A stretch of DNA of 64,000 nucleotides, from NCBI RefSeq assembly GCF_013410345.1, contig NZ_JACCFJ010000001.1, positions 558,001-622,000 of the forward strand, written 5' to 3'. This document shows positions 45,559 to 55,142 of the stretch, piece by piece (the first letter of the stretch is position 1; each line of letters starts with the position of its first letter). A program made the position numbers and the translations under genes. Source of the DNA: Saccharopolyspora hordei (lineage in GTDB: Bacteria; Actinomycetota; Actinomycetes; Mycobacteriales; Pseudonocardiaceae). The notes under the pieces are model-generated. The model was not told the DNA's origin. It ran no database searches and saw only the letters and a list, made by a program, of their open reading frames with translations.

Positions 45559-46044
45559 TCAACCGCCGGGGGGTTCGCTGGTCGCGGGTCCCGAGGACGT
45601 CGGGGCCGGCTCGCTGGTCCGGGTCGGCGACGACGTCGTCGACCCCGGCGCGGAGGTCGTCGTCCAGAGGACCTCCGGGGGTTCCGTGGTGCTCACCGGC
45701 GGTCGCGGGTGGCGCGTGAGGACGGGTGGCTGCGCCGGTGGGTGCTCCGGAGGCGGCTGGTGGCGCGGCGTCTCGTGGCTGGTCGGGCCGCCGGGGTCCG
45801 AGGTCGGGTGCACCACCGGCGGGACCGCCGGGGGCACCGGCTGCTCGACCGGGCGGGTGGCCAGCACCGCGCCGCCCCCCACCAACACCAGCGCCGCGAG
45901 GGCGCTGCCGGAGGCGGCCAGCACGGTGGTGCGCTGCCGACGTCGGCGGGCGCCGGCGACCACCGACCACTCCGCCCCGGTGCGCACCGGGACGTCCAAG
46001 CGGTCGTCCCGCAGGAGGCGCTGCAGCTCGTCCTCGAGGTCCAT
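45559..46044 (-). CDS. membrane partner of SigE-type sigma factor, Pro/Thr-rich
   Basis: 161 residues. Cytosolic N-terminus with GAEWSVVAGARRRRQRTT, one membrane helix (VLAASGSALAALVLVGGGAVLA, about 41-62), then an outside tail of about 95 residues of Pro, Thr, Ser and His. Six bases after the sigma gene, so cotranscribed. The layout fits an anti-sigma or accessory membrane protein of SigE-family loci in Streptomyces-like organisms; no zinc (ZAS) motif is seen. Confidence 0.7.
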   Translation of the reverse strand: MDLEDELQRLLRDDRLDVPVRTGAEWSVVAGARRRRQRTTVLAASGSALAALVLVGGGAVLATRPVEQPVPPAVPPVVHPTSDPGGPTSHETPRHQPPPEHPPAQPPVLTRHPRPPVSTTEPPEVLWTTTSAPGSTTSSPTRTSEPAPTSSGPATSEPPGG

Positions 46045-46050
46045 CCGACG

Positions 46051-46545
46051 TCACCCCCTCCCACCAGCGCCGGAGAGCCGCTTGCGCAGCGAGGCCATCG
46101 CCTTGCTCGCCTGGCTCTTGACCGTCCCGCAGCTCACGCCGAGGCTCTCGGCGATCTCCGCCTCGGACAGGCCCTCGTAGTAGCGCAGCACGATGACCGC
46201 GCGCTGCCGCGGCGGCAGGCTGCGCAGCGCCTGCCAGAGCGGCTCGTTCTCCAGCCGGTCCGGCTGCGCGTGCGCCGGGACGTCCGGGAAGTCGGCGAGC
46301 AGCGTCTCCCGCCGGGAGCGGCGCCAGCGGCTGACGTGCGTGTTCGCCATCGCCTTGCGCACGTAGGCGGTCGGGTCCGCGCAGTTCCGGCAGACCTTGG
46401 CCCAGCGCGCGCCGACCTTCTCCAGCACCGTCTGCACCAGGTCGGCGGCGTCGTGCGGGTTGCCGGTGAGCGCGTGCCCGTAGCGCATGAGTCCGGGCAG
46501 GGCCACCCGGACGAACTCCGCGAAGTCGTCTTCCGTTGCCGCCAT
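46051..46545 (-). CDS. SigE family ECF RNA polymerase sigma factor
   Basis: 164 residues from the ATG at 46545 (GGGGGG four bases upstream). Region 2: FAEFVRVALPGLMRYGHALTGNPHDAADLVQTVLEKV; region 4: LPPRQRAVIVLRYYEGLSEAEIAESLGVSCGTVKSQASKA. Typical of the short SigE/ECF41-like actinobacterial group that comes with a small membrane partner. The VCRNCADP insert between regions has two Cys, which are uncommon here. Signal unknown. Confidence 0.9.
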   Translation of the reverse strand: MAATEDDFAEFVRVALPGLMRYGHALTGNPHDAADLVQTVLEKVGARWAKVCRNCADPTAYVRKAMANTHVSRWRRSRRETLLADFPDVPAHAQPDRLENEPLWQALRSLPPRQRAVIVLRYYEGLSEAEIAESLGVSCGTVKSQASKAMASLRKRLSGAGGRG

Positions 46546-46782
46546 GTCCCCCCGGCGCGCCTGCCTCCGTCGAGCACCGATCGCCGCCTCGGGAGCGGTC
46601 GGTGCTGCGGGCAGGTGCGCGGTCACCCGGTCCACCCCCGTCCACGTCGCGGCTCGCTCGTGGAGCACACGCCACATCCGCCCCGGACGTTGCCCGAACG
46701 GTTCAGGCGTCACCCGATCGGCGCAATGCGGGGCGCGGGGAGACCGGCGCCCCCGCCGGGCAGGACGGGGGCGAGGACCGGA

Positions 46783-47733
46783 TCAGCGGATGGTGACCTG
46801 GCGGCCGCGGAGGCCGTCGCGGGCGCGGCGCTCGGCCGCGTCGAGCGGCTGGTCCTCCAGGGAGGCCAGGGCCTCCTCCAGGCGGCGGCCCAGGGCGGCG
46901 GCGGGCTCGTCCCACTCGCGGGGGTGCTTCTCCCGGTCCAGGTCCCACACCGGGACCAGCAGGCCGTGGGCGCGGAAGGACCCGGCGTAGCGGCTGTCCT
47001 CGTCGAGCGCGAGCTCACTGCGGGCGGACAGGCGGGCCATCGCGGCGATCAGCTGCTCCTCCGGCTCCGGGCGCACCCAGCGCAGGTGCGCCTTCTCGCC
47101 GGCGTCGACCCAGTAGGCAGATTTCACCCCATCGGCCGTCAGCCGAGCGGTGGGCATGATGGCCGCGTTCGCCCGCTCCAGCGACAGCTTGACCTCGCCG
47201 GTCGGCTCGACGTCCTCGGGCAGCCACCACGAGAAGTCGTCGTGCACTTCGACCTCGAGCTCCGCCTCCGGGTCCAGCAGGTCCTGCAGCCGGGTCGGCA
47301 CGGTGCCCGCCGGGGCCGTCTCCGGCCCCACGACCGGCAGCGAGGCGCCCAGCTCGGCGTCCTGCACCCACTCCACCGCGCGGGCCAGGTCCCGGCTGAT
47401 GTCCCCGGAGTGGGTCTGCACCTGCAGGCCGACGAACCTGCGGTCGTCGTTGCGCCGCAACGCCGCCGCGGCCATCGGCAGCACCGTGGCCAGGGTGATC
47501 TCGCCGTCGCCGCGCAGCGGCAGCGTGGCCGTGGCCGACGGCACGAACTCGCGCAGCGCGATGAGCTCGCACTCGGCGGCCAGCCCCTCGAAGGGCCTGG
47601 TCACGATCACGTCAGCGGCGCCACCGGCGGCACCGTGGCAGGCCTTGTAGCGCTTGCCCGAACCGCACGGGCAGGGCTGGCGCGGCTTGATCCCGGTGTC
47701 CGCCTCAGGCTTCGTCGCGGTTCGCTTCGACAC
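46783..47733 (-). CDS. SEC-C motif protein (DUF5926 type)
   Basis: 316 residues. SEC-C zinc motif CPCGSGKRYKACHG at about 21-34, the same as at the C-terminus of SecA. The rest (VIVTRPFEGLAAECELIALREFVPS onward) is alpha/beta and matches no family I recognise apart from the actinobacterial group that carries the same N-terminal SEC-C. No membrane helix. GTG start. Function unknown. Confidence 0.8.
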   Translation of the reverse strand: MSKRTATKPEADTGIKPRQPCPCGSGKRYKACHGAAGGAADVIVTRPFEGLAAECELIALREFVPSATATLPLRGDGEITLATVLPMAAAALRRNDDRRFVGLQVQTHSGDISRDLARAVEWVQDAELGASLPVVGPETAPAGTVPTRLQDLLDPEAELEVEVHDDFSWWLPEDVEPTGEVKLSLERANAAIMPTARLTADGVKSAYWVDAGEKAHLRWVRPEPEEQLIAAMARLSARSELALDEDSRYAGSFRAHGLLVPVWDLDREKHPREWDEPAAALGRRLEEALASLEDQPLDAAERRARDGLRGRQVTIR

Positions 47734-47754
47734 GGCAGATCCCCTCGCTCGCGG

Positions 47755-48597
47755 TCACTTCGTGGTGACGCTACCGAACCGCGGGAGGTCGGGATCAGCC
47801 AGGTGGGAGCGGGTCGAGGCGGGTGAGTTGGTGGCCAGGTACCGCACTCCGGCGCGCTCGCAGAGCTCCACGTCGGCCGGGTCGTCGACCGTCCAGCAGT
47901 AGGTGTCGCGGCCGAGCGCGGCGGCGCGGGCGACGAAGCCCGGGTCCTCGCGGAGCAGCCGGATCCCCGGCCCGGCGATGTCGGCCCACGGCGGCAGCAC
48001 CCCGTTGCGCCAGGAGCCGCGGAACCGGTCGAACAGCAGCACCGTCGGCACCAGCGGGGCCGCCGCGCGGAACCGGCGGACGGCCGCCTGCGAGAACGAC
48101 ATCATCAGCACCGTCGACCGCTCCGGGTCGGCCGGCGCGTCCAGGCCGTGGCGGGCCAGCAGCGCGACGAGTTCGCGCTCGACCAGCCCGCCGTAGCGCA
48201 CCGGGTGCTTGGTCTCGACGAACAGCCGCACCGGCCGCGGGTGGTCGCCGACCATGCCGAGGAGCTCGTCGAGGGTGAGCACGCCGTGCTCCGGGGCGGG
48301 GCCGGTCCAGTCGACCAGCTCGTCGGCGGAGCCGGGCAGCTCGCGGTGCCAGCTGCCGAAGTCCACGCCGGCCATCCCGTCGACGGTCAGCTCGCTGACC
48401 ACGCCCCGGGCGTTGGAGGTCCGGTCGATGCGGCGGTCGTGCACGCACACCAGGTGGCCGTCACGGCTGACCCGGACGTCGCACTCGAGCGCGTCGGAGC
48501 CCTGTTCGAGGGCCAGTTCGTAGGCACCGCGGGTGTGCTCGGCGCGGTGTGCCGAGGCTCCTCGGTGCGCGACCACGTCGGGGATCGGCTGACGCAC
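47755..48597 (-). CDS. glycerophosphodiester phosphodiesterase
   Basis: Cleaves glycerophosphodiesters to an alcohol and glycerol 3-phosphate. 280 residues, TIM barrel. VVAHRGASAHRAEHTRGAY (first catalytic His), ALECDVRVSRDGHLVCVHD (metal-binding Glu and Asp, second His), RLFVETKHPVRY, and CWTVDDPADVELC near the C-terminus. No signal peptide, so cytosolic. GTG start. Confidence 0.93.
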   Translation of the reverse strand: MRQPIPDVVAHRGASAHRAEHTRGAYELALEQGSDALECDVRVSRDGHLVCVHDRRIDRTSNARGVVSELTVDGMAGVDFGSWHRELPGSADELVDWTGPAPEHGVLTLDELLGMVGDHPRPVRLFVETKHPVRYGGLVERELVALLARHGLDAPADPERSTVLMMSFSQAAVRRFRAAAPLVPTVLLFDRFRGSWRNGVLPPWADIAGPGIRLLREDPGFVARAAALGRDTYCWTVDDPADVELCERAGVRYLATNSPASTRSHLADPDLPRFGSVTTK

Positions 48598-48685
48598 GGG
48601 TCTGATGCTGACAGACGACCCCGATCCACATCCGGCGTCTGTGACGCACCGCGCGCCACCGGTCCGGGTGAGGTGTGCGGAGGGA

Positions 48686-49600
48686 TCAGCGCGGGGCGGT
48701 GGACGGGCGCTCGGCCCGCGGCGGGGGCGGGGTCGCGCGGACCGCGCGGACCTGCAGGAAGCGCAGCTCGGTGGGGTCCGGGTCGACCAGCAGGCGCATC
48801 ACGTACGTGACCAGCTGGACGGTGAGCACCGCGAGCAGCGTGACGAGCGCGTCGTTCACCGCGTGCAGCACGACCCCGTCGGCGAGCGCCTGGACGGTGC
48901 CGCGGAACCCCCAGAGCAGCGTGAGCCACCCGACCAGCAGCGTGGCCGCCCACGTCGCCCACCAGAACCGGACGCGCAGCGTCGGGAACGGCCGCGCGCC
49001 GCGTTCCCGGGCGCCCTCGGCGACCAGCAGCGCGTGCTCCAGCTCGGCCACCGCCGAGCCGGGCACGAACAGGTTCAGGCCCGGGACCAGCACGCCGACG
49101 ACCACCTGCCAGTCGGGGCGGGCGTTGCGCACCCCGATGCGCTCGGCCGCCGCGGCCCGGGCGCGCAGGCCCCACAGCACCACCAGCACGCCGCTGAGCA
49201 CGCCCAGCACCCACAGCAGGGAGCCGGTGGTGACCACCAGCGCGTCGGAGATGGCCAGCGGCGCGCGGGCCAGCGCCCCGTCCCGGCTCAGCACGAGCAG
49301 GACGTAGCGCCAGACCTCGGCCGCGGTCGCCAGCCCGGCGACGCCCGCGGTGGCCCACAGCGACAGCAGCGCGGTGCGGGCCGCCGCGGTCGCCCGCACC
49401 TCGGCACCGACGTGCTGCTGCGCGGGCAGCGCGAGCGGCCACCGCCACGCCAGCATCGGGAAGCCCCAGCGCGGCACCGCCGGGTAGGCGGGCGGGCCGG
49501 TGTAGCGGCGCGGGCGCCGCGGCGGACGCGGGCGGCGCGGCCCGCCGGGCGGGGTGGCGACCCACCCCGCCGGGGGCTGCTGCGGAGGTCCGGAGGTCAC
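48686..49600 (-). CDS. DUF4328 membrane protein
   Basis: 304 residues. Pro/Arg-rich N-terminal tail (about 45 residues) then about six membrane helices, with RPDWQVVVGVLVPGLNLFVPGSAVAELEHA and RVRFWWATWAATLLVGW as in DUF4328 proteins. Function unknown. ATG overlaps the rhodanese stop by four bases (ATGA), so the pair is coupled. Confidence 0.8.
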   Translation of the reverse strand: MTSGPPQQPPAGWVATPPGGPRRPRPPRRPRRYTGPPAYPAVPRWGFPMLAWRWPLALPAQQHVGAEVRATAAARTALLSLWATAGVAGLATAAEVWRYVLLVLSRDGALARAPLAISDALVVTTGSLLWVLGVLSGVLVVLWGLRARAAAAERIGVRNARPDWQVVVGVLVPGLNLFVPGSAVAELEHALLVAEGARERGARPFPTLRVRFWWATWAATLLVGWLTLLWGFRGTVQALADGVVLHAVNDALVTLLAVLTVQLVTYVMRLLVDPDPTELRFLQVRAVRATPPPPRAERPSTAPR

Positions 49601-49950
49601 AGCACGTACGGCTCACCGTCGTCGGACACCATCGGCCGGCCGATGGCCGCCCAGCCGTTCATGCCGCGCTCGACGTTGACCGCGTCCCAGCCGTTGGCGT
49701 TGAGGTACGCGGTGACCTTCGCCGACCGGCCGCCGGAGCGGCAGATCACGTAGAGCTGGTCGGCTTCCGGGATCTCGTCGAGGCGCTGCACGAGGTCGCT
49801 CATCGGGAGGTGCACGGCGTCGGGCGCGTGGCCGGCCCGCCACTCGTCCTCCTCCCGCACGTCCAGCAGCACGCTGCCCTCGGGCAGCTGCTCGGGGAGC
49901 TCTTCCGGCTGCACGCCGGGCACCTGGTGTCCGGGAACTGGGGTAGTCAC
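49597..49950 (-). CDS. rhodanese-like domain protein
   Basis: 117 residues, single rhodanese domain. VLLDVREEDEWRAGHAPDAVHLPMSDL, the active-site loop CRSGGRS with Cys near 70, and NVERGMNGWAAIG at the end. Transfers sulfane sulfur or acts in redox sensing; acceptor unknown. GTG start at 49950. Confidence 0.9.
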   Translation of the reverse strand: MTTPVPGHQVPGVQPEELPEQLPEGSVLLDVREEDEWRAGHAPDAVHLPMSDLVQRLDEIPEADQLYVICRSGGRSAKVTAYLNANGWDAVNVERGMNGWAAIGRPMVSDDGEPYVL

Positions 49951-50142
49951 ACCCCGATGCTGCCACGCCGGGCGTGGTGCTCGCGTGAGCCCCGCGGAGA
50001 CCGCGCCGACCAGGGAGAACGTGAGGTTCTCTCGGGGTTGTTCACGCTTTCGGTCGGACCTTGGGCTCGAAACCGCCGATTGGCGATCATCGCGTGCGAA
50101 GGTCGCCCTCGTTCGATCCAGCCCGACCGAAAGGGGTGCCTG

Positions 50143-50361
50143 TTGACCCGCCGAGCCATCCTCCGCTGGCCGCACGGCAGCGAATGGGGCCACCTGGCCG
50201 AAGTCCCAGACGATGGCGGGCTGCCTCGCTTCACCGGCTTCGTCCGGATGACCGATCCCCGGGTGCAGGCGCTGGTCACCCGGTACGAGCCGCAGCGGAC
50301 CGACGACGGCATGTGGGAGCTGCACTTCTCCGCGACCGAGTCCGAGCTCGTCCCGGCGTGA
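50143..50361 (+). CDS. small hypothetical protein
   Basis: 72 residues from a TTG with AAGGGGTG five bases upstream. Reads RAILRWPHGSEWGHLAEVPD, ending WELHFSATESELVPA; acidic, soluble, no family recognised. A hairpin terminator lies right after the stop, which supports a real gene. Confidence 0.6.
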   Translation: MTRRAILRWPHGSEWGHLAEVPDDGGLPRFTGFVRMTDPRVQALVTRYEPQRTDDGMWELHFSATESELVPA

Positions 50362-50369
50362 ACAGCGCA

Positions 50370-50400
50370 GCGCCCGCCCGGCACGTGGCCGGACGGGCGC
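50370..50400. terminator. bidirectional hairpin between small ORF and symporter gene
   Basis: 13-base arms (GCGCCCGCCCGGC with one mismatch in the partner) and a 5-base loop, between convergent genes. Confidence 0.7.
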
Positions 50401-50425
50401 TCGGCGCGCTCGAGGTCCGAGCGGA

Positions 50426-52045
50426 TCAGTGCGAGACGGCCTTCTCGGCGCCGGTCCCGGTGAGGGAACGGACCTCCATCTCGGCGTACTTGGCCTCGTC
50501 GGCCTTGTCCTTGCTCAGCACGGTGCCGAGGTAGCCGAGCAGGAACGACACCGGGATCGAGATCAGGCCCGGGTTCTTCAGCGGGAACCAGGCGAAGTCC
50601 AGCGACGGGAACATCGCGTCCTCGCTGCCGGAGACCGCCGGGGAGAACACGATCAGCGCGATCGTGACCGCCAGACCGCCGTAGATGCTCCACAGCGCGC
50701 CGGTGGTGTTGAACCGCTTCCAGAACAGCGAGTACAGCAGCGTCGGCAGGTTCGCCGAGGCCGCCACCGCGAACGCCAGCGCCACCAGGAACGCCACGTT
50801 CTGCCCGTTGGCCGCGATGCCGCCCAGGATGGACACGATGCCGATCACCACCGCGGTGATCCGGGCGATCTTGACCTCCTGGTTCTTGTCGTCGATCTGG
50901 CCCTTCTTGATCACGTTCGCGTAGATGTCGTGCGCGAACGAGGCGGACGCGGTGATGGTCAGACCCGCGACCACGGCCAGGATGGTGGCGAAGGCGACCG
51001 CGGCGATGAAGCCCAGCAGCAGCGGGCCGCCGAGCTCCAGGGCCAGCAGCGGCGCCGCGGAGTTCACCCCGCCCGGGGCGTCCTTGATGGTGTCCGGCCC
51101 GACCAGCGCGCCGGCGCCGTAGCCCAGGACCAGCGTGAACAGGTAGAACAGGCCGATCAGCCAGATCGCCCAGACCACCGAGCGGCGGGCCTCCTTGGCG
51201 GTGGGCACGGTGTAGAAGCGCATCAGCACGTGCGGCAGGCCGGCGGTGCCCAGCACCAGGGCGATGCCGAGCGAGACGAAGTCGATCTTGCTGGTCTCCG
51301 TCTTGCCGTACTGCGCGCCGGGGTTGAGCACCGAGTCGCCCCCGGCGACGTTGGCGGCGTCGCCCAGCAGGCCGGACAGGTTGAAGCCGTACAGGCCGAG
51401 CACCCACAAGGTCATCACGAAGGCGCCCGCGATGAGCAGCGCGGCCTTGATGATCTGCACCCAGGTGGTGCCCTTCATGCCGCCGACCAGCACGTACACG
51501 ATCATCAGCGCGCCGACCACGGCGATGACCAGGGCCTGCCCGGCCTTGCTGTGGATGCCCAGCAGCAGCGCCACCAGACCGCCGGCACCGGCCATCTGGG
51601 CGAGCAGGTAGAAGAAGGTCACCGCGAGGGTGGACAGCGACGCGGCGGTGCGCACCGGACGCTCCCGCATCCGGAAGCTGAGCACGTCGCCCATCGTGTA
51701 CTTGCCGGTGTTCCGCAGCAGCTCGGCGACCAGCAGCAGCGCCACCAGCCAGGCCACCAGGAACCCGATGGAGTACAGGAAGCCGTCGTAGCCGTAGACG
51801 GCGATCGCCCCGGCGATGCCGAGGAAGGACGCGGCGGACAGGTAGTCACCGGAGATGGCGATGCCGTTCTGCGGGCCGGTGAAGGCGCGACCACCCGCGT
51901 AGTAGTCGGCCGCGGTCTTGGTGTTCCGGCTCGCCCGGAAGACCACCACCATGGTGATCACGACGAAGACCGCGAAGATGCTGATGTTGAGCACGCTGTT
52001 CTGCGCGGTCTCGCTCTGGGCCAGTGCGGGGAGCGCTGAGATCAC
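50426..52045 (-). CDS. solute:sodium symporter, acetate/pyruvate type (ActP/MctC-like)
   Basis: 539 residues, about 13 membrane helices. SSS family pattern: DYYAGGRAFTGPQNGIAISGDYLSAASFLGIAG near 45-80, GLPHVLMRFYTVPTAKEARRS in the middle, ASASFAHDIYANVI later. Members with this pattern (E. coli ActP, Corynebacterium MctC) import acetate, propionate or pyruvate. ATG overlaps the DUF485 stop by four bases, the classic yjcH-actP arrangement. Confidence 0.9.
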   Translation of the reverse strand: MISALPALAQSETAQNSVLNISIFAVFVVITMVVVFRASRNTKTAADYYAGGRAFTGPQNGIAISGDYLSAASFLGIAGAIAVYGYDGFLYSIGFLVAWLVALLLVAELLRNTGKYTMGDVLSFRMRERPVRTAASLSTLAVTFFYLLAQMAGAGGLVALLLGIHSKAGQALVIAVVGALMIVYVLVGGMKGTTWVQIIKAALLIAGAFVMTLWVLGLYGFNLSGLLGDAANVAGGDSVLNPGAQYGKTETSKIDFVSLGIALVLGTAGLPHVLMRFYTVPTAKEARRSVVWAIWLIGLFYLFTLVLGYGAGALVGPDTIKDAPGGVNSAAPLLALELGGPLLLGFIAAVAFATILAVVAGLTITASASFAHDIYANVIKKGQIDDKNQEVKIARITAVVIGIVSILGGIAANGQNVAFLVALAFAVAASANLPTLLYSLFWKRFNTTGALWSIYGGLAVTIALIVFSPAVSGSEDAMFPSLDFAWFPLKNPGLISIPVSFLLGYLGTVLSKDKADEAKYAEMEVRSLTGTGAEKAVSH

Positions 52046-52512
52046 TTCTGCCGGCCTCCTTCGTCCTCGTCCGCGACGGGTTCGGCCGCGTCGGCGTCGC
52101 CCCCGCTCTCGTCGGCGCCGCTCGCCGGTGCCTCGCCCTTCGCGGCGTCACCCGTCCCGGACTCCGCCGCACCCGACTCCAGCGATGCGCGGATGCCCTC
52201 CGCGACCGGGTCGAGCTTGCGGTTGGCGTAGCGCACGTACCAGGTCGTGATGGCGAAGGTGGACACGAACTGCAACAAGCCCAGCACGAGGCCGATGTTG
52301 ATGTTGCCGACCAGCTTGGTGCTCATGAACTCGTGCGCGTAGTCGGCGAGCAGCACGTAAACCAGGTACCAGGCCAGGAACAGCGCCGAGACCGGGAAGA
52401 CGAACTTGCGCAGCGCACGCCGCAATGCGGTGAATTCGGGGCTGCTCTGCGCAGCGGCCCAGGTTTCGGCGTCGATACCGGACCCGGACCCGACTCGGTC
52501 CGTGGTGCTCAC
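52042..52512 (-). CDS. DUF485 membrane protein, symporter partner
   Basis: 156 residues. Two membrane helices (about 40-62 and 78-100) with SPEFTALRRALRKFVFPVS and FVSTFAITTWYVRYANRKLDP, the DUF485 (YjcH) core, plus an acidic, Ala-rich C-terminal tail longer than in E. coli. Found next to ActP-type symporters as a likely subunit or assembly factor. GTG start. Confidence 0.88.
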   Translation of the reverse strand: MSTTDRVGSGSGIDAETWAAAQSSPEFTALRRALRKFVFPVSALFLAWYLVYVLLADYAHEFMSTKLVGNINIGLVLGLLQFVSTFAITTWYVRYANRKLDPVAEGIRASLESGAAESGTGDAAKGEAPASGADESGGDADAAEPVADEDEGGRQK

Positions 52513-52817
52513 GGGGTCCCTCCCAGAAGAAAAAGGCCCCGGCCCGGGTGGTCCGGGACGTGAGCCTGAATCGCTTTCAACGCGGGAACGCTACGTAGTT
52601 CCTCCACGACTGTGAAGACCCTTGGGGAGTACACATGCTAACGATCGAGTGAAGTTGGCACGGACCAAGTGGAGTCGAGCTACCTCCTCTTTTCGGCGCG
52701 TTTTCACCCGTTCGGACTATTGCCTTCAGCGGTCCCGAAAATGGTTTCACGATCAGTCACTGAGCACTGGTTCGAAAACCGGCAAACGACCTGACTCCAC
52801 CCTCTCCGTGATCACTC
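52513..52817. other. upstream control region of the DUF485-symporter operon
   Basis: No gene. AT-richer than its surroundings. Contains CCCGTTCGG (52707-52715) and TTCAGCGGT (52725-52733); the second also occurs upstream of the LytS kinase gene. These may be regulator sites. Confidence 0.45.
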
Positions 52818-54560
52818 TCAGCGGTGGTGCCGACCGCCGGTCTCCGGCGGCTCGGCGGACCCGGCGACCAGCCGGTCGTCCAGCAGGCCGAGCCGGTCCG
52901 GCGCGTGCAGCCGCAGCATCACCCGCCCCACCCCGGCCGGCACGCGCGCCGAGGTGGCCCGGCTGACGACGTAGACGACCGCGAAGGCGGTCGGCACCGT
53001 GACCAGCGCCGGCTGCCAGACCAGGGTCGCCCACCAGGTGTCCGCGCGGTCCACGAAGCACGTCAGCACCGACGCGGTCAGCACCATGCCGCCGCCGACC
53101 ACCATGCCGCTGGCCGCCCCGGCCGCGGTGAGCCCGCGCCACCAGATCCCGAGCACCAGCACCGGGCAGAACGTCGAGGCGGCCATCGCGAACGCCAGCC
53201 CCACGCTGCGCGCGATGTCGTGGTTGGCCGTGACCAGCGCGAGCACCGCGGGCACCGCGCAGGCCAGCACGGCCAGCAGCCGGAAGTCCAGCGACCGCCC
53301 GCGCAGCACGTCCCGCGAGGACAGCACCCCGGCCAGGCTCACCACCAGCCCCGACGAGGTGGACAGGAACGCGGCGAACGCCCCGGCCGCGGTGACCGCG
53401 GCGAGCAGCCCACCGCCCCAGCCACTGATCACTTCGTGCGGCAGCAGCAGCACCACCGCGTCGGTCTCGCCGGTGACCAGCAGCTCCGGCGCGTACATCC
53501 GGGACAGCAGCCCGAAGACCGCCGGGAACAGGTAGAACAGCCCGAGCATCGCCACCACGTACAGCGCGGTCCGGCGGGCCGCGGTGCCGCTGGGGTTCGT
53601 GTAGAAGCGGGCGAGCACGTGCGGCAGGCCCATGGTGCCCAGGCACGTCGCGACCAGCACCGAGTACGTCTCCAGCAGCCCGACGACCCCGTCGCGCTGC
53701 GGCCGCAGCCAGGTGGCGTTGTCCGGTTCGGCGTCGGCCACCACCGGCACCGGCGCCCCGGCCGGGAACCGCAGCTCGCTGCCCGCCGCCACGGTGTGCT
53801 CGCCCGGGTGCAGGTAGACCGTGCCGCCCTGGTCGGCCAGCCACACCGGTTCGCGGACGGTCAACCGCACGTCGGTGTCGACGTGGACCGTGGTGTCGCG
53901 CGGGAACACCGGCGGCACCGGGGCGTCCAGCGACTGCCGGTGCTCGGCTCCCAGGAACACGACGATCAGCACGAAGGCGGGCACCGTGATGGCGAACAGC
54001 TTCACCCAGTACTGGAACGCCTGCACCAGGGTGACCGCGCGCAGCACCCCGGTCGCCACGGTGAGCAGCACGATCACCACGACGACGGCGATCCCGGCCC
54101 ACCGCGGGACGCCGACGATGGCCGCCAGGGTGAACCCGGCGCCCTGCAGCTGCGGCACCAGGTACAGCAGGCCGATCAGCACCACGAGCACCGTGCACAG
54201 CGAGCGCAGCCGCAGCGAGTCCAGCCGCGCCTCGGCGAAGTCCGGCAGCGTGAAGGCGCCCGAGCGGCGCATCGGGGCGGCGACGAACAGCACCAGCGCC
54301 AGGTAGCCGGTGGCGAGCCCGACCGGGTACCACAGCGCGTCCACACCGTCCTTGAGCACGAGGCCGGCGATGCCCAGGAACGACGCGGCCGAGAGGTACT
54401 CGCCGGAGATCGCCGCGGCGTTGTGCTCCTCGCGGACCTCCCGGCGCGCGGCGGAGAAGTCCGACGTGGTGCGCGCGGACCGGGAGCCCCAGGTCCCCAC
54501 GGCGATGGTCGCCGCGACGATCAGCGCGACGCCGAGCAAGGACCAGGTGTCCGGGGACAT
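52818..54560 (-). CDS. second SSS-family symporter, ActP-like paralogue
   Basis: 580 residues, about 13 helices. ISGEYLSAASFLGIAGLVLKDG and GLPHVLARFYTNPSGTAARR match the other symporter of this window. It differs by an extra extracytoplasmic insert of about 75 residues (about 215-290: VPPVFPRDTTVHVDTDV, HPGEHTVAAGSELRFPAG) between two helices. Follows the small membrane protein and LytTR regulator genes, so probably their target transporter. Substrate likely a small monocarboxylate, by family. Confidence 0.88.
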   Translation of the reverse strand: MSPDTWSLLGVALIVAATIAVGTWGSRSARTTSDFSAARREVREEHNAAAISGEYLSAASFLGIAGLVLKDGVDALWYPVGLATGYLALVLFVAAPMRRSGAFTLPDFAEARLDSLRLRSLCTVLVVLIGLLYLVPQLQGAGFTLAAIVGVPRWAGIAVVVVIVLLTVATGVLRAVTLVQAFQYWVKLFAITVPAFVLIVVFLGAEHRQSLDAPVPPVFPRDTTVHVDTDVRLTVREPVWLADQGGTVYLHPGEHTVAAGSELRFPAGAPVPVVADAEPDNATWLRPQRDGVVGLLETYSVLVATCLGTMGLPHVLARFYTNPSGTAARRTALYVVAMLGLFYLFPAVFGLLSRMYAPELLVTGETDAVVLLLPHEVISGWGGGLLAAVTAAGAFAAFLSTSSGLVVSLAGVLSSRDVLRGRSLDFRLLAVLACAVPAVLALVTANHDIARSVGLAFAMAASTFCPVLVLGIWWRGLTAAGAASGMVVGGGMVLTASVLTCFVDRADTWWATLVWQPALVTVPTAFAVVYVVSRATSARVPAGVGRVMLRLHAPDRLGLLDDRLVAGSAEPPETGGRHHR

Positions 54561-54718
54561 CGGACCGCGCCGCCTAGCACGCCGTCAGCAGCGCCGCGCG
54601 CCGCCGGCTCGCACCGGTGAGCGGCTCCGCCGCCGCTGGTCCGGGGTTCCCGCTGCCCGTGCCGTCGAGCACACCGCTCACCTGCCCCTCCTCGCGCTGG
54701 TCCTCGACGATCATGGTG

Positions 54719-55126
54719 TCACTGCTCGACCATGTCGATGAAGTCCCGCTCGTGCCGCTCGGCCCTCTTGGTGCAGAGGTAGCCGATGAGCACCAGGAAC
54801 GGGTACACCAGCACGCCCTGCACCAGCCACGGCAGGCGCATGCCCAGCACCGCGGTGTCGCCCAGCGACGGCACCGCCCAGAACAGCAGCGGCAGGCCCA
54901 CCAGCACCACCACCACGACCGCGGTCAGCAGCAGCGCGCTGCGCAGCTGCGCCTTGACCAGGCTGGTGACCAGCACCTCGCCGACGCTGTTCTGCTCCTC
55001 CAGCTCCATGATGGTGCGGGCCACCTGGCGGGTGCGGCGCCGGTCGGCGAGCACCACGCGCTTGCGGCGCGGCCGGGGTGCGGTGTCCCCGAGCCGACCG
55101 CGGAGGTCGGGACCGTCGGGACTCAT
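54719..55126 (-). CDS. small membrane protein in the LytTR-symporter operon
   Basis: 135 residues from the ATG at 55126. Basic N-terminus (GDTAPRPRRKRVVLADRRRT), then two membrane helices (LLLTAVVVVVLVGLPLLFW and PWLVQGVLVYPFLVLIGYL). The pattern of a two-helix protein placed before an SSS symporter is like DUF485, but the sequence is not clearly that family. Starts 16 bases after the LytTR gene. Confidence 0.75.
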   Translation of the reverse strand: MSPDGPDLRGRLGDTAPRPRRKRVVLADRRRTRQVARTIMELEEQNSVGEVLVTSLVKAQLRSALLLTAVVVVVLVGLPLLFWAVPSLGDTAVLGMRLPWLVQGVLVYPFLVLIGYLCTKRAERHERDFIDMVEQ

Positions 55127-55142
55127 CCGGCCGAACCGCTGG